NCBI GenBank assembly: GCA_964371945.1
Contig: CAYJPA010000011.1
Span: 22,232-86,231, forward strand
DNA length: 64,000 nt
Reading direction: 5' to 3'
Source: CAYJPA01 sp964371945
Lineage (GTDB): Bacteria; Chloroflexota; Chloroflexia; Thermomicrobiales; UBA6265
Below the pieces are notes generated by a model, which saw only the letters and a list, made by a program, of their open reading frames with translations, had not been told where the DNA came from and ran no database searches. Every line of letters starts with the position of its first letter. Positions within the stretch are counted from its first letter, which is position 1. A program made the position numbers and the translations under genes. This document shows positions 54,249-62,873 of the stretch, piece by piece.

Positions 54249-54343
54249 GGCCGTTGCCCGGCACGCTCAGCGGTGCAGTTCCACCGGGACAATAAACGGA
54301 GACATTCACTGCGACTTTGGGCGTGATCTGCGCTGGAAGCTGA

Positions 54344-54457
54344 CTATTGGAGCTCGGACGATGGCGTGGCTCCAAGGAGCGTGGCGACGGTGCGCGAAGG
54401 ATCGATTAGCTCGCGTACCCGCGGCCACATGACGTTCATCCACTCGTCGGTTTCGTA
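54344..54457 (-). pseudogene. NIPSNAP C-terminal relic
   Basis: Minus-strand frame YETDEWMNVMWPRVRELIDP and SRTVATLLGATPSSELQ, then stop. It mirrors the end of the intact NIPSNAP gene at 55190 (YETEEWVNVMRPRVRELIDP), with about 30 of 37 residues the same and a stop just upstream. So it is a partial duplication, about 850 bases away. Confidence 0.75.
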
Positions 54458-54636
54458 TTAGGTGAAGTCGATCCTCTTCTGACTTCAAGCGAGCTGAACG
54501 TCAAACTCAGCAACAGTTATCATCATCTGCTCGCTTCCTAAGGGCTCACGAAATGAACTGCTGAACGATTGTTGGGACCACGATGGATTTCGGCCCGATG
54601 CTCTATGCATCCTCGGCTTCAGTCTGTGTCGGCCTT

Positions 54637-55173
54637 TCAAGGGCCCGATCCGGAAGCAGCGGTTGTTGCTTTTCGCCAATCGCGGGTTAGTTCCGCTTGT
54701 CCAAAGTGCTCGGCCGCATGCCGGGCCACGATGATAAGCACGTCCAGTCCTGACACCGATCCCCGTCTGGGGTGATGACGGATCTGGCGTACTGTTTCTG
54801 GGGGCAATTCGGTTGGAGACGCGATCAATCGCTTCCGGAGCACGAACCAGCCGGCCGCGAGCTCGACAGCCGACCGATCGTGATTCACGAATTCCGAATC
54901 ACGATCGCGGGAGACGGGCAGGCCGCGGAGCACCTCGACAAGGTTCTCCGCGGCGTTGCCCATCGTGTGACGCAGCAGAGCACCAATGCTGTTCGTGCCG
55001 GGGACTGGCGGCCGCCACCAGAGCGCTTCAGGGTCGAGCTCCCTGGCGAGTGCGACAAACCGGTCGATCGTGCTGGCGATGTAGCGCCATAAGGTAGCGA
55101 TCTCTGGCGCCCGGAATGAATAATCGGAAACCGGTGGGTCGCTCAACCGCCACTCCCAGCGTCGACCGGTCAC
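54637..55173 (-). CDS. DinB-superfamily protein
   Basis: A 178-residue four-helix DinB/YfiT-type protein, often a thiol transferase or metal-binding stress protein. Core helices IASTIDRFVALARELDPEAL, SIGALLRHTMGNAAENLVEV and LDVLIIVARHAAEHFGQAEL contain the spaced histidines (H of LRHTMGN, HAAEH) typical of the metal site. The GTG start at 55173 has no good ribosome site, and the true start could be some codons later. It follows the NIPSNAP gene on the same strand with a 16-base gap. Confidence 0.8.
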   Translation of the reverse strand: MTGRRWEWRLSDPPVSDYSFRAPEIATLWRYIASTIDRFVALARELDPEALWWRPPVPGTNSIGALLRHTMGNAAENLVEVLRGLPVSRDRDSEFVNHDRSAVELAAGWFVLRKRLIASPTELPPETVRQIRHHPRRGSVSGLDVLIIVARHAAEHFGQAELTRDWRKATTAASGSGP

Positions 55174-55189
55174 ATCCGTGGAGTAGAAG

Positions 55190-55510
55190 CTATTGGATCA
55201 GCGATGACGGAGTGGCTTCGAGGAGCGTGACGACGGTGCGGGAAGGATCGATCAGCTCGCGTACCCGTGGTCGCATGACGTTCACCCACTCTTCGGTTTC
55301 GTAATAGGACCTGATGAAGGCCGCGCGATGTTCTTCATTATTGAAGCGGCGAATCCAGACGTAGAGCTCATCTTCATCCAGGCCGGCGAAACTGCCGAGA
55401 ATGACCGCGCCTGCCGCGGTTTGGCTGGGAATGACGACCTGATCCATATAGGCGATCCACTCGTCCCGTTTGCCGGGGAGCATCCGGTATTGCCGCAGCT
55501 CGAAAATCAT
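55190..55510 (-). CDS. NIPSNAP-family protein
   Basis: A 106-residue alpha/beta-barrel protein of the NIPSNAP family (MIFELRQYRMLPGKRDEWIA, VVIPSQTAAGAVILGSFAGL, YVWIRRFNNEEHRAAFIRSY). Function unknown; the fold is a dimeric ferredoxin-like barrel. The ATG at 55510 has AAGGAG. Its 3' end has been copied at 54344. In an operon with the DinB gene. Confidence 0.88.
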   Translation of the reverse strand: MIFELRQYRMLPGKRDEWIAYMDQVVIPSQTAAGAVILGSFAGLDEDELYVWIRRFNNEEHRAAFIRSYYETEEWVNVMRPRVRELIDPSRTVVTLLEATPSSLIQ

Positions 55511-55646
55511 TCCCACTCCTTCGCACATCCCGATTTGATGATCCCATTATCCATTACGCTGTAGCAAGGGATCCGCTCGGAATAGAGCAATTCGTCGAAT
55601 CGCCAACGTCACTCGGGTGGGTGGATGCGATCAACAGTCTCGACTG

Positions 55647-56522
55647 TCAGCCGAATATATGGCCGCACCGAGCGCCGCCTGTTCCTTCCGGTGTGCTGCC
55701 AAACCAGATTCCGTCGAGGATGAGCCGGCCGGACGAATCGAAGAAGAAGTTACCCTGCCCGTCGACGTCGGGCGGGACGTAGTTCCCGCCTTCGACCACG
55801 AGGTCGATTGTTCCTCGTTCGAGATCGAAGGTGTACGTTCCCCAGTAATCCTTGTAGATCTCGAATGGGAACCATGTCACCCAGAATGTGCCATCCGCGT
55901 TGAAGATCAGCTCCGCGATCGGAACCTCGGGCGCAACCTCCAAGCCGGTTGCGCAACTCAGTTCCGCTAACTCCTGCCGGTAGCCGATGAGCGGATTGGC
56001 CTCGGGCGTGAAGACGTGGATTTCGACCTCGACTATCCGTCTCCCGTGCTCGACGTCCGCGCGGAGGACGAACACTCGTCCGCTCGGAGTTTCGGGGTCG
56101 ATTGCCAGGAGACCATTTGTCGCATCGACGCGCGCACCATCGGATGGTGAGATCGACCACCTCGCACTCACGGGCACAGGGAAAAACACGTAACAGCACT
56201 CCACGGTTCCCAGCGCGGGAGCCACTGTTTGTCCAGGCTGCATCTGCAGCGGCGGAGCAAGCGCGATGACGGGCACGACTTGTGGCTCTTCGCCGGGGGC
56301 GAACCCGAGAATGATCAAACGCTCAAGCGTCTCGTCATCCACCGGGATGGGAGTGGCCTCCGGCGAGGGCACGGCGGTTGGAAAAGATGGAATCCAGGGC
56401 CAGGCCAGCATTTGCGACATGGCCGGTTGGCGTGGCGTGCTCGGGTTGGCAAATGCCGCCCTTGGAATGAGGGCCGGGGCAAAAACAAAAGCGATGATGA
56501 GAACCAAAACGGATCGCGACAT
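55647..56522 (-). CDS. Secreted protein of unknown function
   Basis: A 291-residue protein with a signal peptide (VLVLIIAFVFAPALIPRAA, cleavage near FANP at about 25) and a secreted domain with several beta-strand segments (FWVTWFPFEIYKDYWGTYTF, GGNYVPPDVDGQGNFFFDSS, RLILDGIWFGSTPEGTGGAR). The end resembles the small ligand-binding domain of the 18019 gene: W.F...D...GTY.FD....IDL. GGAGG lies upstream of the ATG at 56522. No assigned function. Confidence 0.75.
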   Translation of the reverse strand: MSRSVLVLIIAFVFAPALIPRAAFANPSTPRQPAMSQMLAWPWIPSFPTAVPSPEATPIPVDDETLERLIILGFAPGEEPQVVPVIALAPPLQMQPGQTVAPALGTVECCYVFFPVPVSARWSISPSDGARVDATNGLLAIDPETPSGRVFVLRADVEHGRRIVEVEIHVFTPEANPLIGYRQELAELSCATGLEVAPEVPIAELIFNADGTFWVTWFPFEIYKDYWGTYTFDLERGTIDLVVEGGNYVPPDVDGQGNFFFDSSGRLILDGIWFGSTPEGTGGARCGHIFG

Positions 56523-56980
56523 GTCATCGCCTCCCATGACAGAGGGAAATTGCGAACCCTGAGACGGCATTGTACCGCCGTCCGGCCACCGCCCCTGAGG
56601 GTGGCGCGCGTTTCTTCCGCTTCGCAGCACTCCGGCAGGGGTTCTCCCCGGGTCCATGCGTTCTCGCAGCACACTCGCCGCCCGCAACGAACGAGACAGC
56701 TCTGTGCGTCCCTCGATGACCCGTCCAGGTCGATTGGATACGTCCGAGGCCACGGCAGCAAGTCGCCTTAGCCACAATCCGCAATTACCGGCATGTTCGA
56801 GATAGACTCATTACTAAAATGAAGTTTTCCCATCGTTGGGGAAGGGTGCCATTCTAAATCACTCTTGGTTCGATCAACTTGCCCGCGATCTCGCGTCCGC
56901 GATGCGGGAGCGAGCAAACGGCCCGACCGAAGCCGGGCCGTGGTCATGTTGGTGTACGCGAAAGAGCAAGTCGACCGGCG
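56523..56980. other. Intergenic region between secreted-protein and GYD genes
   Basis: No gene recognised. It carries the GYD terminator at 56918-56941 and presumably the promoter of the secreted-protein gene. Confidence 0.5.
56918..56941 (-). terminator. Hairpin terminator of the GYD gene
   Basis: Stem ACGGCCCG / CGGGCCGT with an eight-base loop, 40 bases past the stop and followed on the minus strand by TTTGCTC. Confidence 0.6.
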
Positions 56981-57310
56981 TTACGCGGGCGGCTTGTAGG
57001 CGCCTGAGATCTCGCCCGCCTGCTTGATGGCCGCCAGACCATCCTCAATGCTCATCAGCACGGTCGTTCTGACCGAGGACACAGCGCCGCCTGCCGCGGC
57101 GGTGATGACCGTCGCGGCCGCGGTGACGTTGTCGCCACCTTCGACAATGAAGATCAGGTCGGCGTCGCCGAACGCATACCAAGCACTGGTGATCTTCGCG
57201 CCGTTGCGCTCAACCATCGGGCGGATCGCCTCGATCCGATTCTGTGGGTTTTTCAGCTGCGCCGCCCAGGCTGCTGGGGTGTAGGACACCTGAACCATGT
57301 ACGCTCCCAC
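56981..57310 (-). CDS. GYD-domain protein
   Basis: A 109-residue ferredoxin-like (alpha/beta) protein: YMVQVSYTPAAWAAQLKNPQ, AWYAFGDADLIFIVEGGDNV and GGAVSSVRTTVLMS. GYD proteins (named from the G-Y-D-like motif, here AFGDAD) are small dimeric-barrel proteins of unknown role. The GTG at 57310 is preceded by GGAGG; an ATG four codons later would drop the typical YMVQ segment start. The transcript has a conserved leader upstream (57361-57519). Confidence 0.85.
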   Translation of the reverse strand: MGAYMVQVSYTPAAWAAQLKNPQNRIEAIRPMVERNGAKITSAWYAFGDADLIFIVEGGDNVTAAATVITAAAGGAVSSVRTTVLMSIEDGLAAIKQAGEISGAYKPPA

Positions 57311-57360
57311 GAGTTCCTCCTTTTTGGCACGGCACACCACGAAGGCGCTCCGCCCGCTAC

Positions 57361-57519
57361 GGCTGGAGCGAGATCTCCGGATAGACTGACAGGCGGAACG
57401 CACATGCATCCCACGGCAGCAGGAGACCCCGGCCAGATCGCTGACCGTTCAGACCGGGGACGCGAAGCCCGCTGCCGGTGCATCAGCGAACTCGACACGT
57501 GATCCGCACCGGACATGTG
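57361..57519 (-). ncRNA. Candidate structured leader element, copy A
   Basis: A ~160-base sequence strongly similar to 59191-59348. On the minus strand it ends about 50 bases before the GYD start. Conserved blocks include GTCCGGTGCGG, GATGCACCGGCAGCGGG, GCGTCCCCGGTCTGAAC, TGGCCGGGGT, GGGATGC and GGAGATCTCGCTCCAGCC. Nested stems CCCCGG/CCGGGG and GGCAGC/GCTGCC can form. No known riboswitch class was recognised. Confidence 0.5.
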
Positions 57520-57839
57520 ACTGTCTGAGGACGGAGGAACACTACCATTGTTCGCTTAGCGTGTCCAATTATGTGAGTGTGTATAACTGTTCACGTTGTG
57601 CGCCAAATGCTTCATCAGCCATTAGCAGCACGGTTGGTCGCGCGCTGTGCTCCAACCCGGCCAGCAGTGCCACGACGGCGATCCCGTCTCAGAGCTGGAG
57701 CAATCGAACGGCTGGAGCGGCGAGGCGGAAACGAGGGAACTGCGCCACGACATCGATCCGAAAAGCCGAAGCTGAAACAACGCCGGTTGGCTCAGGATGC
57801 CGAGCCGAACCAGCGCCTCTCGACTCTCTTCGCGCACGG
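57520..57839. other. Intergenic region with no supported gene
   Basis: About 320 bases upstream of leader A. Must hold its promoter. No recognised coding sequence. Confidence 0.45.
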
Positions 57840-58190
57840 CTACGGACAGCCAGCCTTCACCTGCTTCCCGTTCAGGTGACCGCAGCAGGTGTTGTTGTGA
57901 TCGTCGCTGTTCGTTCCGTCCGGGCAGGTTGTGTCGATCCACACAACGCCGGAGAAGTCTGCGTTGGTGAGGTCTGCGTTCGATAGGTTGACCTTGTTTA
58001 GATCACTGCTCGTGAGATCGACATTTGTGAGGCTGGCGCCCGTCAAATCGACCACCTTCAGGACACAGCTGCGAAGATGGGCATCAGAGAGGTTGACACT
58101 CCCCATCTTCAAATCGGAAAGAAATACTCTATCCATGAAGGCGTTCTTCAGATTGGACCCGCTTAAGGTCGTACTTTGGATTTGAGCGTG
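57840..58190 (-). pseudogene. Pentapeptide-repeat tail separated by an in-frame TAA
   Basis: In the same frame as the upstream gene, directly after its TAA, about 116 codons read TTLSGSNLKNAFMDRVFLSD, LKMGSVNLSDAHLRSCVLKV, VDLTGASLTNVDLTSSDLNK, NLSNADLTNADFSGV and end CPDGTNSDDHNNTCCGHLNG. The A(D/N)LXX pentapeptides continue those of the upstream part. So one long gene was interrupted, or the stop is read through. An internal ATG (58136) without a ribosome site gives a 98-residue alternative. Confidence 0.7.
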
Positions 58191-59135
58191 TTACCCAGAG
58201 CTGATGGCCCTGACCCGTTCGGCTCGATCAATGGAGGGGTCTTCACGCATCATTTTCTGCACAGCCGTGGACTCAAAGACGCTATCAGACAAATTGGCTC
58301 CTGTCAGGTCACTGACCATGATTTTGGCGTCCGATAAATCGGCACCGTGCAGATTTGCATTCGAGAGGTCGATCCTGAACAACGTGGACCCTCGCCAGCG
58401 GCTGAATGCAAGTTGCTTTTCCCTCAGGTCCAGAAGGCCGGGTGTTCCTAAGACTTGTTCAAGCTTCATGAATGTGCAGCCGTCGAGATCGCCGCCCTCG
58501 TTGAGATGTTCTTCACAGGTGTTTTGGAGTCGCTGGCAGGCATACAAGGGACGGCAGATAGATTCATCGGTCGCAACATCTCCCTGCTCGAGCGAGGCTT
58601 CGAACGCGCTCATTGAATCCGCGTCCGCCCTTGGCGTGAGCTCCGCGGACTGGTCGTCCTCCCCGGACGCGGGCACAGCGTCACCACACTCCTGTTCGCC
58701 GGTGTACCGCGTGCCGTCCCAGTAGTAGGAGCAGCCGTCCTCGGCCGGGTACCATCCGGCCGGGATCTCCTCTCCGCCGGCTCCGCCCGAGCTTCCGCAG
58801 TCCGATTCGCCGGTGTACCGCGTGCCGTCCCAATAGTAGGAGCAGCCGTCCTCGGCCGGGTACCATCCGGCCGGGATCTCCTCTCCGCCGGCTCCGCCCG
58901 AGCTTCCGCAATCCGCTTCGCCGGTGTACTGCTCTCCATCGTAGTAATAGAGGCCGCCGTCGCCGTAGGCGTCGTACCACCCTGGATCGAAGTTCTGTTC
59001 TTCCGATTGAGCATGGACGCCGCGCGACAGCCCGGCCGCGGCTATGCTGCCGCCCAGCACACCGCGTAGCAGCTGACGGCGGTCGATCCCGTTCGCGATC
59101 CGGCGTGCAATCCGGTCGAACTCCAGTCGCTCCAT
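58191..59135 (-). CDS. Tat-exported pentapeptide-repeat protein, possibly truncated
   Basis: A 314-residue protein starting MERLEFDRIARRIANGIDRR; the following RRQLLRGVLGGSIAAAGL and HAQ mark a twin-arginine type signal. Next come tandem 37-residue units with GWYPAEDGCSYYWDGTRYTG, then a helical cysteine-rich domain (ICRPLYACQRLQNTCEEHLN), then pentapeptide repeats FRIDLSNANLHGADLSDAKI. GGGAG lies before the ATG at 59135. The frame stops at TAA (58191-58193) although similar repeats continue after it. A conserved leader lies upstream at 59191-59348. Confidence 0.8.
   Translation of the reverse strand: MERLEFDRIARRIANGIDRRQLLRGVLGGSIAAAGLSRGVHAQSEEQNFDPGWYDAYGDGGLYYYDGEQYTGEADCGSSGGAGGEEIPAGWYPAEDGCSYYWDGTRYTGESDCGSSGGAGGEEIPAGWYPAEDGCSYYWDGTRYTGEQECGDAVPASGEDDQSAELTPRADADSMSAFEASLEQGDVATDESICRPLYACQRLQNTCEEHLNEGGDLDGCTFMKLEQVLGTPGLLDLREKQLAFSRWRGSTLFRIDLSNANLHGADLSDAKIMVSDLTGANLSDSVFESTAVQKMMREDPSIDRAERVRAISSG
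58695..58985 (-). repeat. 111-base tandem coding repeats
   Basis: Two near-identical 111-base units (58695-58805, 58806-58916) and a third partial, diverged unit to about 58985, each coding for 37 residues with WYPAEDGCSYYWDGTRYTGE as the core. The very high DNA similarity shows recent expansion. Confidence 0.8.
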
Positions 59136-59190
59136 AATCTCTGCTCTCCCGAGGTGGGTCCGCGCGCGCCAGCGGCGCCCACGCCCACTA

Positions 59191-59348
59191 GGCTGGAGCG
59201 AGATCTCCCGACCGCTGACGAATCGTACACGCGCGCATCCCAAGGCAGCAGAAAACCCCGGCCAGGTCGAAGATGGTTCAGACCGGGGACGCAGGGCCCG
59301 CTGCCGGTGCATCGGCGAACTCGACTCGAGAACCGCACCGGACATGTG
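59191..59348 (-). ncRNA. Candidate structured leader element, copy B
   Basis: Second copy of the element at 57361-57519, about 55 bases upstream of the pentapeptide gene ATG. The conserved blocks keep order and spacing; the loop after GTCTGAAC differs while the CCCCGG/CCGGGG stem is kept. Confidence 0.5.
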
Positions 59349-59581
59349 GCTGTCTGAGGCGGACGAAGTGTAGTCCAAAACGGCGCCAAGACGTTTCATG
59401 CCCGGTGATGTTGATACGAAAACATTCACATGTTGGAGCGCGGCGCGAGCGAGACGGTCGAGGCGCGATAGCACCAGCTCGAGTAGGAATGGCACATCAA
59501 CTTTGCCGACAGCGGGTCATGAAACGATCTGCCCGAGAGATCGTGTGCCCCGCCTCGCTTGACCTTTCCGGGCGAGCCGCC

Positions 59582-61144
59582 TCAAGGTGACCGAATCGTC
59601 AGTGCATTGAAGATCTCGAACACGGCCGTCGAGCGCCTGCCGTCCAGGTCGACCGTTTCAATCGCGATACGTAGCGTCACCTCGCCGGAGTCGATGAGTT
59701 CGGGGACTCCCAAACCTCCCGTGGTATGAACGCCGTCTCCCGCCGCGACGTCCGCCTCTTCTCCTTCGTCATTGAGCCCGATCGAATCGGCAAGGAGATC
59801 GAACCCTCGGCGTTGGGTCACACACACCATCGCTGACTTGTCGTCTTCGGCAACCGTGACGGTGGCAGCGTCTTGTTCTCCCGCGGCGATCCGTGGCGGA
59901 TTCACGGCTACGTGTTGTGAAAGCTGATTGAGCACGGCGGCATCCGTTTGGACGTCGACGACCACCAATCGATTGCTATCCACGATAGGAGAAAGGTAGA
60001 CGACACGATGGCCAGTCGAGCTCATGGTTGCAGATTCGAGAGTCCCTGGGATCTGATGCAAGTCAGGGCAGTCAGTGAGGAGTGATCGTGCGACTCCGTC
60101 AGCGGTAGAGATGATCGCTCCCGCGTTTCCAGCCATCAGCATCGAGCCATCTTCGCTCAGCATTAGCCCCTTTTCGGCGACCGGAGCGCCGCCCACCAGC
60201 ACCGGAGCAATCTCGTGTTTGCTTCCACCGTCGAATTGCATAATGTGGAATCGAGCGGTATGGCTCTCATCACCAACCGCAACGTCCGCAACAAAAACCA
60301 TGGAGCCGCTGCCGGAGATAGTCGCTCGCGCGACGCTGGCCGAGGGACCGTGGAGTAAGCGAGTCTCCGAGCCATCTCCTCGTGCCGCGAGGACGAAGTG
60401 CTCCGACGTCGACATGTTGCGGACGGCGAAGACCAGTCGATCGGCCACTGCTGAGATGTCCATCGTCAACATCTCGCCGGGATAGACCGTGTCGTCGGCC
60501 TCTGCACCGATGAGGTCACGGATTTCGTCGATCATGATCACCGGGCGAAGCGCGCTGCCCGTCAAGTCGATCGCCCAAAGACCGGGCTCGATTGGCTCAG
60601 CGATCCCAATAGCCCGCGTTCGAGTCCGAATCGTGAAATAGACAGCGTTCCCCTCGCTGCTGATCACCGCGTCGGTCAGTTCGATTCCGTGGTCCTCTTC
60701 GAAGATCGTCCTGGTCTCCGAGAGGTCTGCGACATGGAGGGCACTGCTCGAGGTCGGAAGCGTCCGGAGGAGTACCGTGTTGCCGTCTCGACTGACATCA
60801 ATCTGCGGATCCTTGCCGACCGTGGTGATCTCCACCGGTTCGCTGCCAGGAAGCACGACCCGATAAACATGGGCGATGCGTTTCCCGTCAGGACCGTCGT
60901 TTCGGTCGATCGCGTAAATCGCGACGGATCCGTCGCCGCTGATCGAAGGACCCCCGAGCATGTAATTCGCGATCGGTTCGTCGTGGAGGGTCACGTCGCG
61001 GGCAAGGAGCGTGAGTGGCTCTTCGGGTCGCAACGTGGGAGGATTGTCTAGGGCTCTGGCCTGAGCCACCTGAGCGAGGAGCGGGAACGCGACGATGAGG
61101 ACGGCGACGCGAAGGTGCGTCAGGGAGCGAAACCAATTACGCAT
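59582..61144 (-). CDS. Secreted beta-propeller-like protein (TolB/WD-type repeats)
   Basis: A 520-residue exported protein: signal peptide HLRVAVLIVAFPLLAQVAQA near the start, then repeated blades with S.DG..V.Y or S.DGNTVLL patterns: GPSISGDGSVAIYAIDRND, DPQIDVSRDGNTVLLRTLP, ISSEGNAVYFTIRTR, LSEDGSMLMAGNAGAI. These resemble TolB/WD40-like six- or seven-bladed propellers. The C-terminal domain ends VTLRIAIETVDLDGRRSTAV. The ATG at 61144 has AGGAG; the frame is open 24 codons further. Function unknown; perhaps surface binding. Confidence 0.75.
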   Translation of the reverse strand: MRNWFRSLTHLRVAVLIVAFPLLAQVAQARALDNPPTLRPEEPLTLLARDVTLHDEPIANYMLGGPSISGDGSVAIYAIDRNDGPDGKRIAHVYRVVLPGSEPVEITTVGKDPQIDVSRDGNTVLLRTLPTSSSALHVADLSETRTIFEEDHGIELTDAVISSEGNAVYFTIRTRTRAIGIAEPIEPGLWAIDLTGSALRPVIMIDEIRDLIGAEADDTVYPGEMLTMDISAVADRLVFAVRNMSTSEHFVLAARGDGSETRLLHGPSASVARATISGSGSMVFVADVAVGDESHTARFHIMQFDGGSKHEIAPVLVGGAPVAEKGLMLSEDGSMLMAGNAGAIISTADGVARSLLTDCPDLHQIPGTLESATMSSTGHRVVYLSPIVDSNRLVVVDVQTDAAVLNQLSQHVAVNPPRIAAGEQDAATVTVAEDDKSAMVCVTQRRGFDLLADSIGLNDEGEEADVAAGDGVHTTGGLGVPELIDSGEVTLRIAIETVDLDGRRSTAVFEIFNALTIRSP

Positions 61145-62437
61145 ATCTTCTCCTGACCGTGCTTCGGCCCGCTCGAGTATGCGGTAGGGAGTCGTCGATC
61201 CGCGCGAGCGAGTCATGTTAAGTGGTTGAGGTTCCTTACCTTATCGCAGATCGATCGGACGTCAACCCTCGACGTTTTGCCTGTCTTGTCTGCAGTGCGT
61301 GCGCTGTTACCGATCATCGCGGCTGGCACGGCCGGCGACGTCTGTCCGCAACCCGGTTAGTAACTCGCTGCCTCGGGACTTGATTGCACAGTCGTTTGCG
61401 AGACGTTTCTGCTCCGTTGCTTGTGCCACCGGCACGCTCGCGAGTCGTTAAGGCAATCCGCTTCCCAGAGCCTTCCACGGTGTCACCCACGCCAGCGCAT
61501 TGTGCGATTGAGCGATTGTGCGATTGTGAGAATCGATACGTGCTGTGGTCTGTACATGTGAACTGATTTGCGCGGAGACCGTGATCCTGGGAGCGTTCCG
61601 GGGCCGCATTGGAGAGGCGTGACGTACCCGCGGATGTTGTGTAATACCCACCGTTCGCCACGGCAAGCTGACTCTCCCGCAGGACTGGTAATCGACGGAT
61701 AGGCTCGGCCGGCAGGACGTCGAGCAAGCCGCGCTCAGGTCCGGGCGAGGATGCGCCGGCGCAGTATGTAACCTCCGGAACTAAGGTGATACGGCCAGTG
61801 CGGTGTTAGCGGGATTAGAGTGGTACGCGTGGCCGCTGCCATCGTCGGCCCATTCGAGGGATGGGGGAAAGGATGTTACGGCAGATGGAGCGAAGTACCT
61901 TCGGGTCAAGTCCAAACGAGGGCGGTGCATCCGCCAGACTAAGGTCGAGCTGTGGCGCAGCCCGACGAACATTGCGCGCGTGTTGCGCGAACCGGTGGAC
62001 AAGCCACCGACGAGACGGCAGCGCTCAACGCCGAACGGCAAGGAAAAGTTGGTGAGGCGGTTGCAGGCGAGTGGAGAGAGCATGCTTGCGGAAACTTCGC
62101 GACGGTGCCCCAGGGTGGTCCATGCCGTTTAGCGGCTTCGGCGGGGCGCCGGAGAGTTTCCGGGCTCTGATCAAGCTGGGCCTGATGGCCAATGCTGAGG
62201 AGTGTCTTGCGAACCGCGGGGGTAGCGGCCCACGACGCGCACGAACGCTCATTGACGAAACCCGCGGCATTGAGGCGGGGAAATCCCGTGTCGCTGGCTC
62301 GTGAAGACACTCTGACTTAGGGAATCGGGTGACTACCAACGGCATCACGGCAGGGAACGGATCGTGTTCCCGCCCGGTGGTCGCCGAATTGGGATCCATC
62401 CGATGGCGATCGCGAAATGAACGGAAGGTGGGGGGAT
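61145..62437. other. Long region without a supported gene
   Basis: About 1.3 kb with no gene I can support. Contains an 8-base tandem repeat (GCGATTGT-type) at 61503-61530 and a near-copy of the LacI palindrome (TGGGAGCGTTCC) near 61590. Open frames near 61800-62300 on both strands lack recognisable families and overlap each other. Confidence 0.5.
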
Positions 62438-62560
62438 TTATTCGTCGGGCGAGAGGCTGCCGATCCCGATTTCGTTGCCGGCGGGATCGAGGTAGACCGC
62501 CTTGCGCACGCCGTTCTCGTGGTCCTCCTGCCGGGCGGGCTCGAGTCCCCGGCCGGCGAT
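62438..62560 (-). pseudogene. VOC/glyoxalase-family C-terminal relic
   Basis: The minus-strand frame ends EDHENGVRKAVYLDPAGNEI and GIGSLSPDE. The KAVYLDPAGNEIGI strand is the typical C-terminal metal-binding half of VOC proteins (..AvF.DPdGN...). Upstream codons lose the pattern, so only the last ~35 residues remain. Confidence 0.6.
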
Positions 62561-62873
62561 CGGGAGGCGCCACTGTTCCGTCCCGGTGGGTCTCAACCGG
62601 CGCGAAGAGCGATCCGCATCCTTCGGCCAGGAATCGGCGCCGGCCCGGGGGTCGCTAATTGAAGTGCGAACCCGATCCCGCGCCTGACGCCCACTTCCGT
62701 CCCGGCTCGCGAACCTCGTTCCTCGGAGCTCGAATTTCGGAGCTCTTTCCACTTTCTCCTACTGTCTTTCCACCGGAAAGGGGTGTTCTTGCTCTGCTAT
62801 CGCGCTAGGCTGTACGGCAGCGGTCTGTGCCGGTCAATCCGCTCCAGGCGGGTGGAATGGAGCACGTCTCAAG
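62561..62873. other. Intergenic region upstream of ctaA
   Basis: No gene recognised. Presumably holds the ctaA promoter. Confidence 0.4.

Noticed and set aside
61803..62310. Overlapping open frames on both strands
   Set aside because: No family motif, no good ribosome site, and mutually overlapping; treated as noncoding.
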